Below are positions 23,490-35,404 of a stretch of DNA of 64,000 nt, in pieces; position 1 is the first letter of the stretch; each line of letters begins with the position of its first letter. The stretch is from Eumeta japonica (taxonomy: Eukaryota; Arthropoda; Insecta; Lepidoptera; Psychidae), in assembly GCA_005406025.1 (NCBI GenBank), contig BGZK01001218.1, forward strand, positions 1 through 64,000. The letters are read 5' to 3'. Both the position numbers and the translations under genes were made by a program. The notes beneath the pieces were generated by a model that saw nothing but the letters and a program-made list of their open reading frames with translations, was not told the DNA's origin and searched no databases.

Positions 23490-24340
23490 TTTTTTTTTCT
23501 TTTCTAAAGAAAATACGGAAGTTTTTGCTATCTGAATTTTTAAAAACTTTCAATGTTCACCTAGGAGTTTAAAAATGTTCTCCTGTAGATTGTTGTAGAT
23601 ATTAGAAATGTTGATTTCTAATGCAAAAAATATTTTTTTGTGATTAGAAGTTATCATTTTTTGTTAAATGGTGTCACTGTAAATAAATGACTTATGTATT
23701 TTTTTCATTTCCTTGTGCGTTAATACCTTGCTTCTTTTCTTCTTTATGATCATAAGTCAATAGAAAGTGCCGTTATTGGCTTTGATGAATGAATTTTCGA
23801 GTATCAAAACATGTGTTAAAATACTGTTAATTTAAAAGCCTACCTTTTGCTACAACTTAGTTACTTAGATCTCAGGATTTTAAACTAATTTAAACTTGAC
23901 ATTTTTAATTATGCCTGAAAAAGAGGGTACGATAAACGGACAGATAGATACAGAGACAACAAACTGATTCTGTAAGGGATCAGTTTTTCCTTTTGGTAAG
24001 TAATTAAGAAAATAGAATAAAGAAAGTTCGAAATGTTTTTTATTATATCCTAGGTTCCAGAAAACACTTAAAAACATATTGTTGAGAGATATGAGTTACA
24101 TACTTCATCCTGTTTTATTTTATCCCACTGCTGAATGTATTCGTTCACCAGTGTCAGTTATATATATTTTTTATGTATTGTAATGATTTTGCGACGCATG
24201 AATTCGTTTAAATCAGGCTGATGTTGAAATTTAAAGAAGAAAAATTAGTATTAATACTTTTTTTTATTACGGTATGACCTTTTATTTAGGAACTTGAAAT
24301 TAATACAAAAAAAATTGAAGTCTATGAAAAAATAATCTAA
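23490..24340. other. No gene seen
   Basis: AT-rich spacer with poly-T tracts. Open frames here (for example 23553-23248 minus) are composed of A/T-run codons and match nothing I recognise. Confidence 0.5.
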
Positions 24341-24344
24341 CTAT

Positions 24345-24600
24345 TGCGAGCAGTGATGGCACAGTGTTTGATAGCGTTGCTTTCTAACCAAAAGTACTGA
24401 GCTCGAGGTCTCGCCACGGATGAATTATCAATTAATTTTGAAGTCAAAGTCAAAATCCCTTTGATTCTTCGTGCTCAAAAGACCATGTTGAGCCGTTGTT
24501 CTTGGACTCCATATTTACATATGTGATAACAGTCATTGCAGCATCTGACCCGCACCGGGTCGGAATGGAAGTCATTACGGCAAATGCCTTAAACCTGAAA
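24345..24600 (+). repeat. tRNA-derived SINE-like repeat
   Basis: 24350-24418 looks like a decayed tRNA. It has an A-box-like TGGCACAGTG, GTTGCTTTCTAACCAAAAGT in the anticodon-arm position, and a B-box-like GCTCGAGGTCTCGCC. An unrelated body follows (AAAGTCAAAATCCCTTTGAT). It is too degenerate to be a functional tRNA. Confidence 0.55.
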
Positions 24601-25269
24601 GGAAAATGAAAACATTTGTGGGAAGGTACGTTTCATCTGACTGATTGAAGTCCTAACGCAAAACAGAACAATATACACACGATTTATCCAATTAAACACT
24701 AAAACTCTTTCTTTGCTGTTCTCTCAAATGTCGACGTCATACCAAAGTTTGAAATAATTTACGAAAATTAGCCTGATATGAACTTTTGTTTTAAGCATAG
24801 AGACGACGATTTACCAGGATATGTGCCTAAACGAAATGCGCCAAAGTAAAGCATTAATTCAAAAGCCATGGTCACACGATGACCATCCTTTTGTAACATC
24901 TAATAAAAGCCGGTCCGTTTTTCTTCGCCCGACCGCCGGAGACAATAGCATTTCAGAACTTAAGTCCGGTTTTCAGTAAGCCGCCCGATCCTTTTACCAC
25001 CTCCAAAGTTCAGAGTCTACAGATGTCGTCGGTGACGCTACCGTGATGCTCTGCGTCGAGATATACATCTTTGTACTTAAAGGCTCTTCCACCATCTTTT
25101 TTTAAAATGATTTTTAACAGAAAGTCACTCTTAAAATAGTCAAATCCTCTCCACAATCTCCTTTTAGCAGTTGTTCGGGCTAAAACCCCTGAAAAGGAGG
25201 CAAGGAAATGAAAATTTTATTTTGAAAGTGACTTTTTGTTAAAAGTCAATTTTAAAGAAGATGGTGGAA

Positions 25270-26480
25270 GAGGCCCTTAGAGTAAAATATAAAGGTCGAA
25301 ATATAGCGTAAATTATAAGAGGTCGGATACAGAAGCGAAGCCTGGAAGTTTTCGAGGTTCGATCACGATATTCCGTTATCGACCGTAACGGTAAGACTAT
25401 TGCCTGATTGTCTCTAATAGGTATTTACAACACGAAAGGGACAATGTTTTCTTTTATTTGATTTCATACTAATAGTGTTATGTTACAAATACATATGTAA
25501 AATACACAAGTTTACTAAGAAAGATTAAAAAATAGTTAAAATAACTGATAAATTTTAAGATTTTTCCCCCATTTCGTAACAAAAATTATCTTGCTTTTTT
25601 GTTTGTAAAAAAATGACACCAAACAAAAAATATTTTCGAGTTTAGATAAATGCGAATTGGAATTCTTTCAACTATTTTCATTGTTGCTATATTTCTTTGA
25701 AATATGTCTATAATTATTTCTTTAGTTTCATTTCTTAATAACGGTAATTTTAGTAAATTTCAACATATCGCTAGCCTCGATCTTTATATTTTTATTTCTT
25801 AATCATTTTCTAGGTTTTCTTTTACATACGCATGTATTATAAGGATTTCAATGTTGTACACGAGTTTTACAATTCTTCAAGTGTATTCTAAGTCAGTCAA
25901 AAAAATTATGCAACAAATAATGTACCTATGAAATAAATGTGCACATATATTGTTCGTCTTGTCAATTGAATGCAAATTCAGTTCTATCAACTTATATTAA
26001 TTGCAATGATCACTGTTGAAAAATATTAGCGAAAACCTTTATTAATTCTTTATAATCAAACAAACATTCAACACCTGATTTCAGTATTCGTTTTCCTTAT
26101 GTATGTCACACAGGAAATTTTTAGACATCCATCAATCGTAAATGATAAGCAAAAATAAAATTTCTAAAATGGTTATTATAAAAACTTTAGTACTTTTACT
26201 AATGAAAAAAACTAGTTATCACTTCTACTAATTTATTTAAAACAATCTGTTTAGATCAGAATGAGAAGATTTGCTATTATATTACCATAAATAAGTTATC
26301 AGTATGTATCAGTTTTTAATGTGAAAATTGCGCATGCGCTTCAGGCTACGTTAGCAGGTAATCAGAACTACGAATTTTCGATTAGAATCTCGTTTTGGTC
26401 ACATTTAAGTATGATTGAAATCTATGTGTAAATTTAAATATCCTGATTTCACCGTTGGACTAAATGTCCAATATATATAA
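25270..26480. other. No gene seen
   Basis: AT-rich non-coding DNA with no recognisable repeat or long frame. Confidence 0.5.
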
Positions 26481-26484
26481 TACT

Positions 26485-26620
26485 AGCTTCTGCTCGCAGC
26501 TTTGCCCGCGTGGACTTTGAACAGATTCCTATATATATATATTATCTGTATCTCTGTATATATATATGTACAGATATAGACTTTAGAGTTGTGTAGAAAT
26601 ATACACTTTATAGATATAGA
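26485..26620 (+). repeat. Lepidopteran-type repeat start plus TA microsatellite
   Basis: Begins ACTAGCTTCTGCTCGCAGC..GCCCGCGTGGA, the same start as the repeat at 49408, and runs quickly into TATATA tracts. Confidence 0.6.
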
Positions 26621-27219
26621 GATATCAATAAAGTAATTTATAAGCAAATATTAAAAAATACATACATAATAATAAATAATTCTTTAATAACGATTTTTAA
26701 CATTTGTTTAACAATTTATAATTCAATCAATTTTGATTTATATTTTGCAATTGGGAAACTATTGAAAGTGTTTTAAATTTTTTTATCTTTTTCAAATGAA
26801 AGATAGAATTTTAACGGTCTTGGTACTATTTAAAATTGTATATTTATTTTAAAAAATAAAAATTTTAACTTTTTTTTTAATTTTTATTTTAAAACTTTTA
26901 TTGATACATACATTTTGAGATTTAAAATTAACCATTGAAAAATAATATTGTTTTTTAAATTTTTAAACTGAGATTTGCAGTACTAAACGTATTTTACAAG
27001 TGAAAAATATAAATAAAAAAATTAAAATTAATTGGATTTGTTACGGACAACCGCGCTCTTAGTGTTTAATTGGACGATATATATTATTTTGTTTTATACT
27101 AACGGACTTAGGTTAAAAATTGTTTTATGTTTGTTTGCCTGTTTTCGTATATTTTTTGTGTTAAGTGTTTTTTGTCTTGTTTTATCGTGTATATTATGTT
27201 TTTGTCGTATTTAGTCGTA
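26620..27219. other. Very AT-rich spacer, no gene
   Basis: Long A and T runs; a 60-codon frame at 27032 is low-complexity and has no domain. Confidence 0.5.
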
Positions 27220-28680
27220 AATAAGAATTTACTGTGATGTGCATGAGTTGCATACGGAATTGTGCCTTGGAGGGGGAGGACCACTCAGAGACTGAGAACT
27301 GCAGAGGTCGTTACAGTACGACCATGAATCGGTGTTCTGAGTGCAGTTGGCGCTCATGCGCAATTGTGGTCATGAACAGAGTATTCAATGGAATACTCCG
27401 TACCGGTCAGTTCCTGGAGGCGTGGAAAAGGGGGAAAATCATTACTATAACAAACGCTTTTGGTAAACTCCTTTCCCGCTGGAAAGGACCCTCGAAATCC
27501 GGAGAACATTCGGCCTATCACCTTGCTGTCTCACATGGCTAAGACGTTTGAGCGTGCCCTGCTTACCAAACTGCACCTCTTCCTGACCCCGCGACAGGAG
27601 TAATACGGGTTCCTCAGTGGGTATTCCACAACGCTGCAGCTCATAAGAGTACTACAGCACCTTGCATCCGAAAGGAACTGCGAAAGATATGCGGTGGCGG
27701 TACTCTTGGATACGGAAAAGGCATTCGACAGAGTGTGACACGACGGCCTCATCCATAAGCTTATTGACACCTCACTGCCGCCTGCACTCACAAGAGTCGT
27801 CGCTAGTTTTCTTCAACGTCGCAGTTTCTGCATTGCTGTCGACGACGTGCTATCCGCCCCATGCCCGATACGAGCAAGAGTACCGTAGGGCAGCTGCCTA
27901 TCTCCCGAATTATATGCATTATACAAGAACGATATACCCACGCTGTGTGGTCATCTCGAGGACTGGAAGGACGACGTAATACTGGCGCTGTACGCTGATG
28001 ACAAAGCGTATTTCGTGTCGTCGCGAAGGGCCGACCTAGCCGCGAAGAGGATCTAGCGCGTATTTGATTTGCTGCCCGAATAGCTGGACAAATGGAGAAT
28101 GGCCGCTAATATCAGGAAAACGACCGCTCTATTGACCGACAGCGCACGCATCATGCCAAATCAATTGCGCCTGAGAAGTTAGGTGGTAGAATGGGAAACA
28201 TGCGTCCGATACCTGGGCGTTCATATTGACTGTTCATTGCGTATGGTACCTCAAGTAGAGTACGCCATCCAGATGACTCATGCTGCGCGCGCAAAACTAC
28301 GCCCGATTCTCTGCTCTAGACTACCTATCAGGACCAAAATAGCTATTTACAAATGTTATATACGCTCCCGCCTGGCTTATGCTGCACCGGCTTGGTATGC
28401 TCTTTGCTCGTAACTACAGCGCCAACGTCTCCAGGCTCAGCAAAACATAGTGCTCCGCATGATTGCGGGGCCGGGTGGTACGTCAAAAAACAACGTTATC
28501 GCCAGAGACTTGAAAGTCGAAACCCAAGAGTTCGTAAGGATGTTGGCGCGACGTACCTTCAATCGCGCAGACGCAGGCCCCTACATCTCGCTACATAACC
28601 TAGCACCACAGTATGACCGACCGACAAAAGGATATCAGCTCCTGCTATCCAAATCTTCTAATGAAAAGAAGGTGTGAGCT
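27220..28680 (+). pseudogene. Jockey-clade reverse transcriptase, degraded
   Basis: The order of RT motifs is clear: LRTGQFLEAWKRGKIITI (27390-), NIRPITLLSHMAKTFERALL (27500-), STTLQLIRVLQHL, AVLLDTEKAFDRV then a stop, LYADD-like text near 27985, VEWETCVRYLGVHIDCSL (28186-) and YIRSRLAYAAPAWYAL (28355-). At least four frameshifts and several stops break it. Its GC content is well above that of the surroundings, consistent with a later insertion. Upstream ORF1/endonuclease sequence was not found. Confidence 0.88.
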
Positions 28681-28689
28681 GACAGACAC

Positions 28690-29250
28690 CCGACGGCTGA
28701 CGATAGTCGCCATAACAGAATGATCTAAGAGGGCAGTGTTCCTCCTGGGAAGATGCCCGGGTGCGAGCCATAGGCTCATACGCGCACCTGCACCCGCAGC
28801 AAGGTGTGGAAGACTCGCGAACAAACGCTCATGCGCAAGAAATGCAAAGAGCATAGTCACACCCCCCTTAATTAAAATGTATGCAACTTATATGTGCAGT
28901 CGGATGCGCCATCTATAAATTACAGCATAATTGATGCATCCATCGCAGTTATACTCCGACCGCCACATATAAAGCTCGGCTGTAATAAAGAAGCTTGATC
29001 ATCTGAAAACGCTGTCCATCATTTTGCCCACCTTATCGCAAGAAATCCGTTCTCCGAAGCTACTTATGACGAAAAATCCGAAGTGCAGTCTTCCGCAGCA
29101 ATAGCTGAAATCGCCGTTATGGGAATATTTTTATGTTATGTCAAAAAAAAATCTGCAAAAAATTGTTTTAAATTGCGATATTTCTTGGAAGTATATTTCG
29201 ATTTTTTTTTGGTTTTAGCATTAGACGTTGTTTTTGGAGAATAAAGAGTA
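28690..29250. other. Probable 3' tail of the Jockey remnant, then AT-rich DNA
   Basis: GC-rich text to about 28860 (GGAAGATGCCCGGGTGCGAG) likely continues the retroelement; nothing is recognisable after it. Confidence 0.4.
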
Positions 29251-29267
29251 TGATAGAATCAAAAGTC

Positions 29268-29730
29268 GATTGGTTGAAAAATTTTGAAGCTTCTTTAAAA
29301 TTCTTTTGGATATTTCTAAACTGTGATAGTTATTGAACGTGTTGTTATATTTTGTTCTTTTGGTAAGTCATTTGATGCAATTTTTTTAAATACAACAAAT
29401 GTTATAGGAGGTCAAAAATTGATTGGGTGGAAATCCACGAAATTATCATAAAAAAGAAGTTTTTGCGGAAATGTTTAAACTGCAATGTCTTTTGAACGCG
29501 TCATTCGATTTTTATTCGTTTGGCAGCATTTGATGCGATTTTTTGAACACTAAAATTTTTATAATCGGTTAAAAATTCATTGGATGGAAATTCTCCAAGT
29601 CACCTTAAATAAATCCTTTTTTGAAAATATTCAAACTGTAATATCTTATAAATGCGACATTTTATTCACATTTACTTGGCAGCGTTTGATTCGATTTTAT
29701 AAGTACAAAAATTATTATGTGTCAAAAGTT
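29268..29730. repeat. Three diverged tandem units of about 154 bp
   Basis: Units start at 29268, 29421 and 29578 (spacing 153 and 157; a fourth start is at 29731). Each has GATTGG..GGAAAT early, a middle block of the type AACTGTAATATCTT..GCG, and GGCAGCATTTGATGCGATTT near its end. The short open frame 29584-29874 falls in it by chance. Confidence 0.85.
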
Positions 29731-30390
29731 GATTGTCGCATTAGCAATGCCAGCGACAGCGAAAAAATTTGCGGAATCAAGGGTGCAGTAATGAGTTGGC
29801 TTCTGAAGGGAGGTTTATCCATTCTTTTATCAATTTTCCTATCCCGTATAGCTTGCAATTTAATCTCAACTTAGTTAATTTTGATGAGATATTTTTCTTT
29901 GGAGGGTAGTTTGTATTTAAAAGACCTATGAAATTATTAATATTTTTATTTTTATGTTTTAGCATGTGGCTAACAAAGTCACATAAAACATTTATGTTGT
30001 CAAATACAAAACCAGGTATTAATATCTTTTATAATTCTATAAAAAACTGTTGTAATAAAACAGTTTTTAGAATTTTTTTGTACCATATAAAAACTATTAT
30101 ACAATTAGTGTACTTTATTTTATGCGTAAACTTCCACATTTATAAATTTCTGCTCTCGGCTCCTCGACGGTCGGGCGCCTTGGTCCTGGATTGCTGGGTA
30201 TTGCGATCGAGTTAGCGGCCGGCGCTCGGTCTATTGTTCTCCTGAGTATGCGGCTGATTCAGAGGTTTGCTGCATATAAAAGTATATTTACATTATTATT
30301 TAAATATAAAAGTATATTTACCTATATTTTCTATTTATTTATTATATCGCTATATGTACAATATTTGTTAAAGTTTTAATCGCTCATTGA

Positions 30391-31100
30391 AATGACTGAC
30401 ACAGAAGCTAAGCAACTTAAATATATCATATTTAAAAGATCTTCAATTAAAGATACACTCAAAATATTTGAAAACTTTTGAAAAGAATTTAGGGAATTAG
30501 ATTACATTAATAAATGCCAATCAAACGAGTTAAAGGTTAGATTAAGAAAATTGGAAAAAATATTTAATGACTATGATTTAATTTAAACGAATATTTAGAT
30601 TAATGACTGTATGTCCAGAGTGACGGATTTAATTAAAAACAGATTTATAAAATCAACAGTGGAATTTCAATTGATGATCGATAAATATGAAAAATGCACG
30701 TATTTAGAAAGGTCAGCGTTATCACACTCGCTTATTAAATTTAATGCACATCTATTCTTTAATGGTGAAACAACTAAGCGACGTTCAGTGGAAGTGCAAT
30801 CGTGTTTAAAAGCATTCAGGTCGAGAGTTAATGCATTTATTATTGAGGATATTACTAGAGAATCACCTACTTGCAAAGTTGACGGATCGAGTTTGAATAT
30901 ACCAAATAATATAAATTTAGAGGATCCATATTTCTGCTACCTTGCAAAAATAGATCTGTTATTAGGGGCAGATATATTTTGGGATCTGATTGTTTCAAGG
31001 TAAATTAAGTTAGGTGTGAAAAAACCTTTGCTACAAAATTCTATTTTAAGCCAGTTAGTAGCCGGACCAGTTATATGTAATAGTAGCTCATCATAGCAGC
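30391..31100 (+). pseudogene. BEL/Pao retrotransposon remnant (gag start joined to protease)
   Basis: ATG 30391 opens a lysine-rich frame (MTDTEAKQLKYIIFKRSSI) typical of BEL/Pao gag starts, with a stop at 30478. Further on, 30870-31090 reads the protease-region landmarks NIPNNINLEDP, IDLLLGADIFWDLI, LGVKKPLLQNSILS and VAGPVI. About a kilobase of gag that normally separates these is missing, so this is an internally deleted, dead copy. RT and integrase are absent. Confidence 0.75.
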
Positions 31101-31665
31101 TCAACTCCCCAAAGCCCAAGAGGGGATTTGGGGAGTCACTCGAGCGCGACAGATTAATACTTACAAAGGAGGATACCTTATACCCTCTAAAGTACCTCCA
31201 GCTTGTATGAGTCCTTTAAGTAAGGGGATTAGCTTAGGGAAGCCCATCAGAATAGTACGAAAAAATCGATCATCAAAAATACTCAAGTGTGTCATATTAA
31301 GGAAAGGTGGATTAATTACTATCTGAACAGTGTGCGTTTCATTAGTCTAACATTTTGAGCGTAACGCCTTTTGAGCGTTATGTATATGACTCTTCCACTC
31401 CATCGGGTGGAAAGATCATAAACTTGCAAAAAAAAAGCCGTCTTCTTAAAATTCTCGAGTGCGTTTCATTTTCTTTTTATTTTGAGAAAAATAATGCAAG
31501 GGTACCGCGGTTGCATGAATACCAGCTGGCTTTACACTCCCGTCACTCCTAATCCAGACTAGAATCTACACTCCCCCCGATATTAAGGCTCCCTTCGGTG
31601 TATCGGAACTTGTCCTTTTCAGTCGTTAAGACTGGCTCGAGGTCGAGCGATGATGATGATGATGA
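31100..31665 (+). repeat. Element end with (GAT)n tail
   Basis: From GGGGAGTCACTCGAGCGCGA to GGCTCGAGGTCGAGC followed by (GAT)n at 31650-31665. A simple-repeat tail of this kind is usual at the 3' end of non-LTR elements, which I take this to be; the clade is unknown. Confidence 0.45.
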
Positions 31666-31860
31666 TGAAGAAAATAATACAAGGGTATCGAAAAAAAAAT
31701 GACGATTTTCACAATCCGAAATTATGAAAATCGTCTATAAAGTCAAATGTAAGCAGGTAGAATAAAACATGTCATGTATTGTCCACTCAGCGCCTCTACT
31801 TCTGTTTCACATTTTTCCTACTTCTTAATCGGCTCATTCAGTTCTGAGATTCGAAGTTAA

Positions 31861-31925
31861 AAAAAACCGACCAAGTGCGAGTCGGACTCGCGCACCGAAT
31901 GTGCCGTACAAACCTGTAGGTATGT
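31861..31925 (+). repeat. Lepidopteran-type repeat start
   Basis: AAACCGACCAAGTGCGAGTC followed by GGACTCGCGCAC is the recognisable start of an abundant moth/butterfly repeat. Its partner end (GGACGGACAACAAAGTG..) is at 33450-33525, so the sequence between may be insertions into it. Confidence 0.65.
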
Positions 31926-32168
31926 AAGTAAAAGTTCACCCATCACTACAATTGGGTTATAGTTATGGTATTTTTATTGCAAAATGAAATCTATAACATT
32001 ACAATGTGGACAGCTGGAGGAACATAAATTAACACATATTATTTATTTTATAATATAACTGAAATACCTACACTAGCCTTGCAGCAGTCTTGCAAAAGTT
32101 CTTTTATCAAAGTTATTTATTTACAAAGGTTTTAGTCACTATTTAGAAATATGGTTCAAAAATGCTAA

Positions 32169-32651
32169 TTAAGTATTAAATTTGAACCAAATCTGTAAAT
32201 AGTGACTGAAAAAGGTATGAAAAGTATACCACATTGGAACATTGAAGTCCAAAAAAACGTTATCTATAATTGTACTACTTCTTGCAGTGCTAGTGTTTAT
32301 TAACGTAAACATGTTTATGGATGAAAAATATCTGGAAATTCCATTTTGGGGATTCATTCTAAAATCGATATTGAAGTCTTTCACAACAATAAGACGAGAA
32401 CATGAAGTATACCTATTGAGGTTGCTGCCGTATATTGTTGTATTTATGCATTTTAGTGCAACATTAATTTGACATTGTGGTGAAGTATATACAGTTATCA
32501 CTCTGACATTAAATATTTCAAAACGAAAGCATTCACAATGGCTATTTCCAGCACCTGGGTTATTTAAGTAATATCTTTTACATGATCCATCTGTCACGGC
32601 ATCCTCAAGATTGCGACGTACATATGCGATAAAATGTTGTCGCCTCCCCAT
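32169..32651 (-). pseudogene. Endonuclease/exonuclease-phosphatase domain fragment
   Basis: A 160-codon open frame whose second half shows VVKDFNIDF and then TSTARSSTIIDNVFLDF and FFSHYLQIW. These correspond to the GDFN, T-x-x-x-TxID and SDH-like motifs of APE/EEP endonucleases. The catalytic SDH is FSHY here. Such domains occur in non-LTR elements and in some arthropod Helitrons; I cannot decide between them. The frame is intact for its length but truncated at the N-terminus. Confidence 0.5.
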
Positions 32652-32699
32652 ACATAGAGATAAGTCCCGGTCAACGCGGTACCTACAATTATGTTTTTA

Positions 32700-33525
32700 A
32701 TATTTTTTCACAGCTTAAAGGCAATCAGACCTAAGTATTTGATATGAATTTCAACGTGATACCCCTACGCGTTTATGATGAAAAGGGTAATTTATAAAGA
32801 TAGTTTATAATTATTAAAAAAAAATATTATGTGATGTATCTAAAAATTTAAGGTTTTTGGGAATTTTATCTTTATATATGCTATAAAAAGTTGCTTCATG
32901 CCAAATTTCAAGATTTTAGGTCGACTGGAAGTACCCTTTAGGTTTTGATTCCCTTGCGAGTAGTTACGAGTTTAAAAATATGCGGTTTAAATTGCTTTTT
33001 CTTTTGATTGCGTTGACATAAAAGTTTGATTTTGTTACAGCTTGCAGCTGCAGCAGCAAGTTATTAGAGTTTACTTAAGTATTTGATATAAATTTCAATT
33101 TAATACCTCTAAGCGTTCATGAAGAAAAGTGTAGTAAGTTTTAAACTATTAAAAATATTTTTATTGTATGATGTAATTAAAAAATTATGGTATTCGCAAT
33201 TTTTCCTTTATCTGTGCTATAAGACGTTGCTTCATATCTAATTTCAAAATTCTGAATTCACGGGAAGGTACCGTGTAGGTTTTGATTCACTTGTGAGTAT
33301 AGAAAATTTGCTGCATAAACAGCTGTATCTTTTGATTGCGTCGACTTAGAAGTTTGATTTTTTCACAGGAGCATTAAATTTGAGTATTTGATATGAATTT
33401 CAGCTTGATACTTCCACGCGTTCCTAAGAAAAAGAGTCTTGACGGGCAGACGGACAGACGGACAACAAAGTGATCCTATAAGGGTTCCGTTTTTTCTTTC
33501 TGAGGTACAGAATCCTAAATATAAG
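32700..33525 (+). repeat. Internally tandem repeat of 305-345 bp units
   Basis: The motif AGTATTTGATATGAATTTC recurs at about 32734, 33078 and 33383. Between occurrences lie repeated GTTGCTTCAT and TTTTGATTGCGT blocks. The last unit ends in tandem GGACAGAC units and AAGTGATCCTATAAGGGTTC, the end of a lepidopteran-type repeat. Confidence 0.8.
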
Positions 33526-33559
33526 AAAAAAAATTTTGACGTAATAACGTCTTATAAGT

Positions 33560-33735
33560 CAATGAACGCCGGCTGTTCGCACGAAAAAGCATGACTCATT
33601 GTCGCGTTCCGCCTGAGCTGAGCGTGCAAGTGAGAGCGCGGAACGAGCGATCTCTTTTCCACTCCATCTGCTGATGCATCCGAGTAGAAGAAAGACAGCG
33701 GCCGCACACAACCTACACGTCAACTGTTTATGAAG
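33560..33735 (+). repeat. GC-rich interspersed repeat
   Basis: AATGAACGCCGGCTGTTCGC followed by GCATGACTCATTGTCGCGTT stands out as a GC-rich island in AT-rich DNA and resembles a repeat seen across Lepidoptera; no coding potential. Confidence 0.45.
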
Positions 33736-33739
33736 TGAA

Positions 33740-35160
33740 GTGAGAAGTTAATATGCTTTCCATTGTTTATTACAACAACAATTGTGGCAAGAGATAATAA
33801 TTCAATTCGATTCATAAAAGTATGCAAGTTCTCATCAATGTTTACTCATCACGTAAAATTATCGCTCGTAAACCGACTTTACAGACAACCAATTCTTTTC
33901 TAACCATCAGACATAATGAACTCCTCTAAATAATGGTTAGATTTTGGGTTAGCATAACTGGGGCACTAAGATGAACCATGTTTATAATAATCTGAGACAC
34001 TCAAGTATTGCAATAAAGCGACTTTTTTTACATTCTTAAAAATTTACTCCTGTTTTTACTAAAAATTTACTTCTGAATCGTCACTCCTTTGAATTGTACC
34101 ATTTTTAGGGTTCACTTAACATCCCCTCTGAATATCTGACAGGCTTGAATATTTTTTTTCCCATTATCCACCTTTCAGTATGTCCACCCCCACCATGTAA
34201 ACTGGCAGATTATCATACCTTTGTTATCAAAGACAGGTTGGAGCAACTAATTAGTGATATTTGACACGCTAGAGTATTTCCATGTGAATTTTTTTTTACA
34301 TTTTTGACTACCTGTAGATGCTTCCCGCACTGTTGAAAGGGAAAACATTATTATTTAGCCATAAAACATTTATATTCATTAGACAAACCATTTTACAGGC
34401 AGCCTAACGAAAAAATCCATTATTATAGGCGATATTATTTTATAGGCGAGTATGAAGCTCTTGGTCATTCACCTAAGATAGAGCGACATAAAAATGCAGT
34501 TTTTTGCCCCACTACCCGGTTATAAAAGAAAATAGTGAGAAGGCATGGTGTCGAGTAGTTTTTGAGGCGTCGGCTAAAACTTAAATGGGCCTCTCTTTCA
34601 ATGTCAGTGTAGGACCACCACACACCACACACAGGATCACATTTTTCCATTCTAGTACGTTTAAGACAACACAGACTTATCAGAACGGCAGATTTAGTGG
34701 AAATGTGTCGTCAAATTTAGATTTAAACCAGTCAAAAATATCTTGAAATGGTGATATGGAAAGAAAATGAGCACGAGCCTTTAAATTATTTACAATTATA
34801 AACAGTAACCTATGGTACTTCTTGTGTTCCTTTTATCAGTACAAGATGTTTCGAACAATCAGCGCTTGAATGTAGTGATTCAGTGTTTAAAGTAAGGAAT
34901 GCTACAAGATTTTTATGTAGATGTTTTTATTTCGTGTGAATCTGACGAAAACGGATTGTTTATATATTTATCAGTGAATCAATGAGCAGTTAAAGTCTGC
35001 TGGTTTTAATTTACGAAAAATTAAAACAAATTCTAGAGTTATGTAAAAGGAAAGTTTAAATAAATCAATTAATCAAAATAAAAAAAAAATAACATTTTCA
35101 ACCTCTACCAGTACTTTAGCTTTTGGATGGCAACACAGATAGTATAATCATAGTAATCTA
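33740..35160. other. No gene seen
   Basis: 1.4 kb of AT-rich DNA without a recognisable repeat or domain. Confidence 0.5.
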
Positions 35161-35164
35161 TGGT

Positions 35165-35400
35165 CTCAAACACGGTGTTTTCTCACTGAAATTGATTGCA
35201 GTAGGAGTGTGAGAGGTTACTCCGAACCAGACAGTGGCCTCACGATCCGATTGGGGCGTCAGTGGAGACTTTGTAATCGTCAGGATGTAAAGTCGGCAGA
35301 ATATTCATTAAAAATGTATAAAATACGCCATATCCAGCACTCGTGAGGATAACCATACGCATTGAATCAGGTCATATACCGAGACAAAGCATGTCCATTC
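35165..35400 (-). pseudogene. Jockey-type endonuclease fragment, copy 2
   Basis: Homologue of 22540-22800 on the same strand; DLIQCVWLSSRVLDMAYFIH is the degraded counterpart. It is part of the right copy of the segmental duplication and ends where an RTE element has inserted (about 35405). Confidence 0.7.
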
Positions 35401-35404
35401 AATT

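Larger units (their letters stand above)
22560..25260. repeat. Segmental duplication, left copy
   Basis: 22560-23110, 23365-23490 and 24805-25140 match 35165-36540 (minus an inserted RTE), 36555-36672 and 37955-38290 in the same order and orientation. The blocks between differ by independent insertions. The duplication contains the Jockey endonuclease fragment. Confidence 0.75.

Noticed and set aside
23248..23553. 101-codon minus-strand frame, Phe/Lys-rich
   Set aside because: A/T-run composition, not retained in the duplicated copy near 36560-36670.
24350..24418. Candidate tRNA gene
   Set aside because: Box-like motifs are present but the acceptor and T stems do not pair; better explained as a SINE head.
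30250..30330. Short direct repeat (AAATATAAAAGTATATTTAC) as LTR or CRISPR-like spacer unit
   Set aside because: Only two adjacent copies in AT-rich DNA; no spacer structure or matching LTR downstream.
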